A stretch of 7,729 bases of DNA. Source: Bacteroidota bacterium. GTDB lineage: Bacteria; Bacteroidota; Bacteroidia; Flavobacteriales_D; Sanyastnellaceae. The number at the start of each line of letters is the position of its first letter. Position 1 is the first letter of the stretch. The notes beneath the pieces were generated by a model. It was not told the DNA's origin, made no database searches, and worked only from the letters and a program-made list of their open reading frames with translations. The position numbers and the translations under genes are program-made. The stretch is taken from NCBI GenBank assembly GCA_027618855.1, contig JAQCID010000047.1:1-7729 (forward strand). Direction: 5' to 3'. Below are positions 1 through 4,893 of the stretch, in pieces.

Positions 1-366
1 TACGACACCACTGGACACATCCTCAAGTACCGGTCACCTCATCTTGTGCGCTTCGATGCCCAATGGACTCACCCGAAAGGGTTTGTAGGTGTAAGCGCTC
101 GATACCAAAGTGTGTTGCAGAACTTTGACAAGGCATTTGTCACTTTTGAGGATCTTGAGTTTGTTGACTGGGGGCTTAATGATTGGCTTGAAGACCATCC
201 TACTCTTCCATGGATTATAGACCTTAGGGTAGGCTTTAATGTGTTTGATCATTCTCGGCTTTCTGTCGTAGTAAGCAATCTTTTGAACGAGGAATATAGT
301 ATTAGGCCATTGGCCATTGAATCACCTAGATTGGTGAATGTCGTGTACACTTACGAAATTGAATGA
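1..366 (+). CDS. TonB-dependent outer-membrane receptor, C-terminal fragment
   Basis: This is the 3' end of a gene whose start lies before the window. The frame is open from base 1 and gives about 121 residues ending at the TGA at 364-366. The residues alternate polar and hydrophobic/aromatic, as in outer-membrane beta strands, and the near-terminal block NLLNEEYSIRPLAIESPR matches the last strands of TonB-dependent receptors (typically N-L-x-N-x-x-Y followed by RP...PR). Such receptors import siderophores, vitamins or glycans using TonB/ExbBD energy. The substrate cannot be told because the plug domain is missing. A GTG at 46 is an internal codon, not a start. The protein ends in YTYEIE, so it lacks the usual terminal aromatic residue of outer-membrane barrels. 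The stop overlaps the kdsB start, so the two genes are probably co-transcribed and translationally coupled. Confidence 0.82.
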   Translation, partial: YDTTGHILKYRSPHLVRFDAQWTHPKGFVGVSARYQSVLQNFDKAFVTFEDLEFVDWGLNDWLEDHPTLPWIIDLRVGFNVFDHSRLSVVVSNLLNEEYSIRPLAIESPRLVNVVYTYEIE

Positions 367-1097
367 TGAATATTGTCGCCATCATACCCGCTAGATTTGG
401 TTCAACACGCTTCCCTGGTAAACCGCTGGCGCTAGTGGGAGGAGTTACGATGATTGAACGTGTTGTACGAAGAGTAGAGGGGTCGAACGTAGTCGACAGG
501 GTTGTCGTTGCTACAGACGACAAGAGGATTGAAGAGGCCGTTAAAAAGTTTGGTGGAGAAGTTGTAATGACGCCTGTCGATTGTCCAAACGGCACCTTTA
601 GATGTCAGGCGGTGATTGCACACCTTGACCCCAAACCAGATGCCATTCTCAATGTCCAGGGTGATGAGCCTTTTGTGCATCCTGAACAGCTCAAAGAACT
701 GGTCCATTTGATTCGAAAACCTGGAGCATCCATCGCAACACTTGCGATTCCAATGCAACATTCGGATCCTGGCAGAGAGGATGTAAACCGAGTGAAGGTC
801 GTTCGGAATTTGAATGGCAGAGCGCTGTATTTCAGCCGGAGCCCTATTCCCCACTCCGAAGGTCCTTGGTTACAACATGTCGGGTTATACGCATTTACCA
901 CAAGCACTCTGGAGGCCCTTGTTGAACTACACCCCACGAAATTGGAAGAGAGAGAAAGTCTCGAGCAACTGAGGTGGCTGGCACATGGATGGAGGATCGA
1001 TGTAGGCACGACAAATCACCGCACTCCATCGGTTGACACGCCTGATGATTTGAAAAAAATAGAGTCTCTATTAGGTGATGGGTGGTCCGTGGACTGA
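363..1097 (+). CDS. kdsB: 3-deoxy-manno-octulosonate cytidylyltransferase (CMP-Kdo synthetase)
   Basis: KdsB activates Kdo with CTP to give CMP-Kdo and pyrophosphate, the donor used by Kdo transferases to build the inner core of lipopolysaccharide; it is cytosolic. The 244-residue length fits the family. Visible signatures are the nucleotide-binding IPARFGSTRFPGKPL (8-22), VATDD (49-53), NVQGDEPF (97-104) with the metal-binding Asp101, VKVV (143-146), ALYFSRSPIP (153-162), HVGLYAF (171-177), LEQLRWL (199-205) and SVDTPDDL (222-229) with the second metal Asp224. Two things are odd: the usual S-G-T-[DE]-R motif reads NGTFR at 76-80, and the segment between the SRSPIP and HVG motifs is shorter than in E. 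coli. The start may be 363 (ATGA overlap with the receptor stop) or 366 (TGATG overlap, giving MNIVAIIPAR). No Shine-Dalgarno sequence is evident, which fits translational coupling. Confidence 0.93.
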   Translation: MMNIVAIIPARFGSTRFPGKPLALVGGVTMIERVVRRVEGSNVVDRVVVATDDKRIEEAVKKFGGEVVMTPVDCPNGTFRCQAVIAHLDPKPDAILNVQGDEPFVHPEQLKELVHLIRKPGASIATLAIPMQHSDPGREDVNRVKVVRNLNGRALYFSRSPIPHSEGPWLQHVGLYAFTTSTLEALVELHPTKLEERESLEQLRWLAHGWRIDVGTTNHRTPSVDTPDDLKKIESLLGDGWSVD

Positions 1098-1112
1098 GCG
1101 TATCTTAGCCAA

Positions 1113-3326
1113 ATGTTAAATCGAATTTATATTGTCTCTGTGTTGGCACTTTTCTCGTGTTCTACTCAGTCTGACAATCAAAACAACTCTATGTCTGACT
1201 CTTCAAAGAATTTCATTACTAGCGAACAGCGACTTGCAAAACAAGATGTCATAGCCCCCAATGCGAAGGTGATCCCTCACGCGACGGTGATCCATAATTT
1301 GGAATTGAATGACGATTATTTCTGGATGCGTTTGAGTGATGAGCAGAAGGAAGCAAAGACTCCGGATGACCAAACCCAGGATGTTGTCGACTACCTAAAT
1401 GCAGAGAATGACTACAAAGAGTCAGCGCTTGCGCCCACGAAAGATTTCCAGAGCGAACTGTTTGATGAAATCGTAGGGAGAATCGTTAAAGACGATGAGA
1501 GTGTCCCGGTTTTTTATCGTGGGTACTGGTATTATTCTCGTTACGAAGAGGGAAAAGAATACGCATTCGATTGCCGAAAAAAAGACAGCCTAGAAAACCC
1601 TGAAGAAATGCTTCTCGATGGGCCACAATTGGCAGAAGGCCACAGTTATTTTGCAATCGGAGGATCGAGCATAAGCCCAAACAACAACATCATCGTCTAC
1701 GGAATAGACACCGTAAGTCGCAGACAATACACCTTGCGCTTTAAGGATCTTACAACAGGCGTCGTTTTTGAAGACGAAATCCCAGAAACAACTGGAGGGG
1801 CTGTTTGGGCGAATGACAACAAAACAATATTCTACACAAAGAAAGATCCGGTAACGCTTCGCAGCTACCGCATCCTGAAGCACATCTTGGGGACGGATTT
1901 AAGTGAAGACGTGGTCGTCTACGAAGAGACAGACGACACCTTTAATATTGGGGTTGGGAAATCTAAAAGCGAGCGTTTCATTATGATCGGTTCGCATTCA
2001 ACACTCAGCAGTGAAACGCGATATATCGATGCCGACAAACCCAACTCAGAGTGGACTGTTATTCAGGCACGCCAAGACGATCACGAATATCATGTAAGTC
2101 ATTACGGAGACCATTTCTACATCCAAACAAACGCTGAGGCAAAGAATTTCAAGCTGGTAAAAACATCCATCGAAACGCCTTCTCGCGAACACTGGGTAGA
2201 TGTGATTCCTCACCGCGACGATGTCCTTTTTGAAGGAACTGAAATTTTCGAAGACTTTCTTGTGATTGGGGAGAGAAAAGAGGGTCTTACAAATATTAGA
2301 GTGAAAAGTTGGGATGGTTCTGAGGACTATTATCTTGAATTTAACGACCCTGCCTATATGGCTTATGTAGGGACGAATCCAGAATTCAAGTCTACAACGC
2401 TGAGGTTTGGTTACACATCTCTTACCACTCCGAACACCACCTATGAGCATTCGTTTGACGACAAGTCTCGCACCCAACTCAAGCAACAGAAAGTGCTCGG
2501 AGGCGATTTTAATCCTGCGAATTACACAAGCGAACGCATCATGGTCGAGGCGCGAGATGGCGCACAAGTTCCTGTAAGTATTGTCTACAGAAAAGACGTG
2601 AAGATGGACGGGTCAAGCCCCCTGCTCTTATACGCATACGGCAGTTATGGTTACAGTATGGATCCTGGATTTTCTAGTACAAGACTCAGTTTGCTTGACC
2701 GAGGGTTTGTGTACGCCATGGCGCACATCCGTGGCGGATCTGAGATGGGTCGCAATTGGTATGAGGACGGTAAGTTGTTTAAGAAGATGAACACGTTCAA
2801 CGATTTTATCGATTGTGGCAAGCATCTCGTTGCAAACAACTATACATCACCTGATCATCTTTATGCGATGGGGGGCAGTGCTGGAGGTCTTTTAATGGGG
2901 GCAGTCATGAATCTTGAACCAGAGCTCTTCAATGGAATCGTTGCCGCTGTGCCGTTTGTCGATGTGATTAATACGATGCTCGATGAAAGCATTCCGCTCA
3001 CAACGGGTGACTTTGATGAGTGGGGTAACCCGAAAAACAAAGCTTATTTTGACTATATGATGAGCTACAGCCCCTATGACAATGTCTCGAATCTCAACTA
3101 CCCGCATACGTTAATAACGACTGGGTACTGGGACAGTCAAGTGCAGTATTGGGAGCCCGCGAAATGGATTGCAAAGCTTCGAGATCACAAGCAAGACGAC
3201 AATCTGTTAATCATGCATTGTAATATGGAGACTGGACACGGGGGAGCTTCGGGACGATTCGCTCGTTTTAAAGAAACCGCCATGGAGTACGCCTTTCTAT
3301 TTATGCTTGAGGGAATCGATAAGTAA
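1113..3326 (+). CDS. ptrB: Oligopeptidase B-type S9A serine peptidase with predicted lipoprotein signal
   Basis: This is a 737-residue prolyl oligopeptidase-family enzyme. Such enzymes cleave short peptides, with a beta-propeller (here roughly 130-480) restricting access to a C-terminal alpha/beta-hydrolase domain. The catalytic triad is visible: Ser589 in GGSAGGLLMGA, Asp674 in WDSQVQYWEPAKW and His709 in ETGHGGASGRF. These motifs are those of oligopeptidase B rather than prolyl oligopeptidase. From memory of E. coli PtrB (Ser532, Asp617, His652), all three sit at a constant +57 offset, so the extra length is N-terminal. That extension begins MLNRIYIVSVLALFSC, a short signal peptide with a plausible lipobox and lipidated Cys16, followed by a Ser/Asn/Gln-rich linker. 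A downstream ATG at 1191 would give a 711-residue cytosolic form. The two S1 glutamates of PtrB align with Asp633 and Asp635. The gene begins 15 nt after kdsB and probably shares its transcript. Confidence 0.92.
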   Translation: MLNRIYIVSVLALFSCSTQSDNQNNSMSDSSKNFITSEQRLAKQDVIAPNAKVIPHATVIHNLELNDDYFWMRLSDEQKEAKTPDDQTQDVVDYLNAENDYKESALAPTKDFQSELFDEIVGRIVKDDESVPVFYRGYWYYSRYEEGKEYAFDCRKKDSLENPEEMLLDGPQLAEGHSYFAIGGSSISPNNNIIVYGIDTVSRRQYTLRFKDLTTGVVFEDEIPETTGGAVWANDNKTIFYTKKDPVTLRSYRILKHILGTDLSEDVVVYEETDDTFNIGVGKSKSERFIMIGSHSTLSSETRYIDADKPNSEWTVIQARQDDHEYHVSHYGDHFYIQTNAEAKNFKLVKTSIETPSREHWVDVIPHRDDVLFEGTEIFEDFLVIGERKEGLTNIRVKSWDGSEDYYLEFNDPAYMAYVGTNPEFKSTTLRFGYTSLTTPNTTYEHSFDDKSRTQLKQQKVLGGDFNPANYTSERIMVEARDGAQVPVSIVYRKDVKMDGSSPLLLYAYGSYGYSMDPGFSSTRLSLLDRGFVYAMAHIRGGSEMGRNWYEDGKLFKKMNTFNDFIDCGKHLVANNYTSPDHLYAMGGSAGGLLMGAVMNLEPELFNGIVAAVPFVDVINTMLDESIPLTTGDFDEWGNPKNKAYFDYMMSYSPYDNVSNLNYPHTLITTGYWDSQVQYWEPAKWIAKLRDHKQDDNLLIMHCNMETGHGGASGRFARFKETAMEYAFLFMLEGIDK

Positions 3327-3350
3327 GGACGTCTATAGAAAAGCAATCCT

Positions 3351-3776
3351 ATGAGATTTCGTCGCCTTACAGAAGAGGAATTTGCCGCTTTGGAATCTGA
3401 ATTTATTAAGTTCCTTTCATCTCAGGGGATTGATGCCGCAGAATGGCAAAAAGCGAAAATCGAAAATCCCCATAAGGTGGAATATCTACTTGATGAATTC
3501 AGTACGTTTTTTTGGGAGTCAACGACTTCGAGAATTACTTACCTGGAAAAGCTCTCGGATGAAGATCGGTGGGTTTTTAAATTCGACGAAACAACAGCAC
3601 GTGTTTTACGTTGGTTTTCAGGCAAAAATGGTATTGAACCCGAAGTGTATAAAGGCACCAAAGAATTTCCAGAGGAGGCACGAGGGCGAGAAATTTTTAT
3701 GCTGCTTGAACAAGGTTTGTTGCCATGTACTGAGGACAGGCATCCCGAGCTAGAGGAACTGTTTAAAGAAGTTTAA
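3351..3776 (+). CDS. Uncharacterised small Bacteroidota protein (DUF6495-like)
   Basis: This 141-residue protein has no signal peptide, membrane segment or metal-binding motif, so it is probably cytosolic. It is rich in Glu, Lys and aromatic residues and likely mostly helical. The N-terminal part, beginning MRFRRLTEEEFAALESEF and followed by FLSSQGIDAAEW (about 21-32) and the acidic LLDEFSTFFWE segment (about 46-56), resembles from memory the Bacteroidota-restricted family DUF6495, for which I know no function. That assignment was not checked against a database. The C-terminus ends in an acidic helix, HPELEELFKEV. The start is the first in-frame ATG, 24 nt after the peptidase stop, with no clear ribosome binding site. 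Spacing suggests it is the last gene of the + strand group. Its TAA stop overlaps the stop of the convergent HU-SPOR gene. Coding status is well supported by frame length and composition; function is unknown. Confidence 0.72.
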   Translation: MRFRRLTEEEFAALESEFIKFLSSQGIDAAEWQKAKIENPHKVEYLLDEFSTFFWESTTSRITYLEKLSDEDRWVFKFDETTARVLRWFSGKNGIEPEVYKGTKEFPEEARGREIFMLLEQGLLPCTEDRHPELEELFKEV

Positions 3777-3788
3777 AGTCCTTTAAGC
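3771..3788. repeat. Small inverted repeat at the convergent stop codons
   Basis: TTAAAG at 3773-3778 and CTTTAA at 3781-3786 are exact inverted copies separated by two bases. Pairing can extend outward by one T·G wobble and one G-C pair. The shared TTAA at 3773-3776 contains the stop codons of both convergent genes. The stem is AT-rich with a tight loop and has no following T-tract, so it is not called as a terminator, although it is the only symmetric element exactly at the gene junction. A direct repeat GTTTAAAG (3761-3768 and 3771-3778) overlaps it. Confidence 0.5.
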
Positions 3789-4822
3789 CACGTCGCTGTG
3801 CGACCCGATTTTCTGGCTTTTGCCAGGTCTACGCGGGCAGTAAGTTCTGACTCATATTCACCCAGTGCAACAAGATACAGCTTGTTATGTGATTGGTAGT
3901 GCTGCGTGGGAGAATAGCCTTCTTTTCTGAGTGTATTCGCAAGCGACTTGGCGTTTTCCTCAATTGAAAATGCACCCCCTACGATCAAGAAGTTTATTTG
4001 CTGAGGAACGACAGGCGCTTCTGCAACAGGAGGCTCTACAGGAATCGGGTCTGGCGCATAGTTAATCACGAGCGCATCGTCTATTTCTTCTGAGGCATTG
4101 TCTGAAATAACCGGAATTGAATTGTCAGAAGGAGTAAAGCTAGAAACAACCACTTCCGTATGAAGAGATGGAAAAACACTCATTAAAGTGTTTGAAGATT
4201 CGGGTTCGGTGAGCATCCATGTACCTCCTAGCGCGAGTGGAATTGCAACAACAGCTGCGACTCTTGCCAAACGAACTCTGAATGGAATGACTTTCGGTTC
4301 TGGGACAACTTTCTTGTCCGAAGGTGTTGTGACGGGTGCTTCAATGACGGGTGCTTCAATGACAGGCGCGACAATGACAGGCAGATCAGATGTCAACTCT
4401 CGTGTCGCTAATGGAATCCGAGCGTGGCCAAATGAGCCCAGCATTCTCACCAATTCTGCATCGGGGAGAAAACGAACCAAACCATCGTCACTTGTGTAAA
4501 GTCTGCCCAGTCTAGGGATTTCAATCGGCCTGCCGCTTTTGAGCTCTTCGATCATGTTGTTCGCCTCAGACGCAACAAGCTTCCTTGCCTCAGTATAGTC
4601 CAAACCCTTTGCGCGCATTATTTCTTGGGCGAGCAAACCATCGTTGTAAACGAGGTTTGGGTTAAATAAAACATCACGGGATGGAGGAACCATTTCTTCC
4701 TTATCCTCATCGTACCAAGCTGTTCTTTCATTACATACGAAACCACCCAATTCAGGGATAATTACGCAATCGTAATCTAGAAACATGCCGGGAAGTAGTG
4801 CGCGTGTGTACTTAAACTCCAT
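3773..4822 (-). CDS. CCDC81-like HU domain / transmembrane / SPOR domain protein
   Basis: This 349-residue single-pass membrane protein has four parts. Residues 1-121 form a two-part HU-like module: LPGMFLDYDCVIIPELGGFV (10-29) and FNPNLVYNDGLLA (53-65) match the first CCDC81-like bacterial HU domain, and EIPRLGRLY (101-109) marks the second. Residues about 145-180 are a Pro/Val/Glu linker with a pentapeptide repeat. A hydrophobic helix lies at about 183-204, preceded by Arg182, Arg184 and Arg187, predicting the N-terminus inside the cell. After an acidic, Pro-rich spacer (about 205-275), residues 276-349 form a SPOR domain (FLIVGGAFSIEENAKSLANTL onward), a family that binds denuded peptidoglycan. 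Published domain analysis of this architecture in Bacteroidetes suggests a link between nucleoid and cell wall; that role is inferred, not shown here. The 71-bp gap to the upstream gene holds no promoter I can defend. Confidence 0.85.
   Translation of the reverse strand: MEFKYTRALLPGMFLDYDCVIIPELGGFVCNERTAWYDEDKEEMVPPSRDVLFNPNLVYNDGLLAQEIMRAKGLDYTEARKLVASEANNMIEELKSGRPIEIPRLGRLYTSDDGLVRFLPDAELVRMLGSFGHARIPLATRELTSDLPVIVAPVIEAPVIEAPVTTPSDKKVVPEPKVIPFRVRLARVAAVVAIPLALGGTWMLTEPESSNTLMSVFPSLHTEVVVSSFTPSDNSIPVISDNASEEIDDALVINYAPDPIPVEPPVAEAPVVPQQINFLIVGGAFSIEENAKSLANTLRKEGYSPTQHYQSHNKLYLVALGEYESELTARVDLAKARKSGRTATWLKGL
4331..4390. repeat. 15-bp tandem repeat within the HU-SPOR linker
   Basis: Two perfect copies of GACGGGTGCTTCAAT lie head to tail at 4331-4345 and 4346-4360. 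A degenerate third copy follows at 4361-4375 (GACAGGCGCGACAAT) and the start of a fourth at 4376-4390. The unit is a multiple of three, so on the - strand it encodes repeated APVIE-type pentapeptides in the linker before the membrane helix and does not break the frame. It probably varies in copy number by slippage, changing linker length. Confidence 0.85.
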
Positions 4823-4893
4823 AAGGGCAATATAGCCATGTAAAACGCCCCATTTACCTTACGCTTAAATAGGTTTTCAACCATCCATTCAGG

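Noticed and set aside
432..1009. - strand open frames of 134-140 codons opposite kdsB
   Set aside because: They overlap a gene with clear catalytic motifs and their translations look like shadow sequence.
2046..2567. 173-codon - strand open frame opposite the peptidase
   Set aside because: It is antisense to the propeller domain of a well-supported peptidase and shows no family resemblance or start signal.
3792..3804. GTCGC-TGT-GCGAC hairpin just inside the HU-SPOR gene, possible terminator for the + strand group
   Set aside because: The stem is only 5 bp and the following T-run is short (four T) and offset, so it is not distinguishable from chance within coding sequence.
4869..4886. GGTT-TTC-AACC mini-hairpin after the T9SS protein stop
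   Set aside because: A four-base-pair stem without a T-tract is too weak to call as a terminator.
4823..4893. Possible promoter in the 71-bp gap upstream of the HU-SPOR gene
   Set aside because: A TATATTG-like string near the start only loosely resembles the Bacteroidota -7 element, has no convincing -33 partner, and lies too near the start codon.
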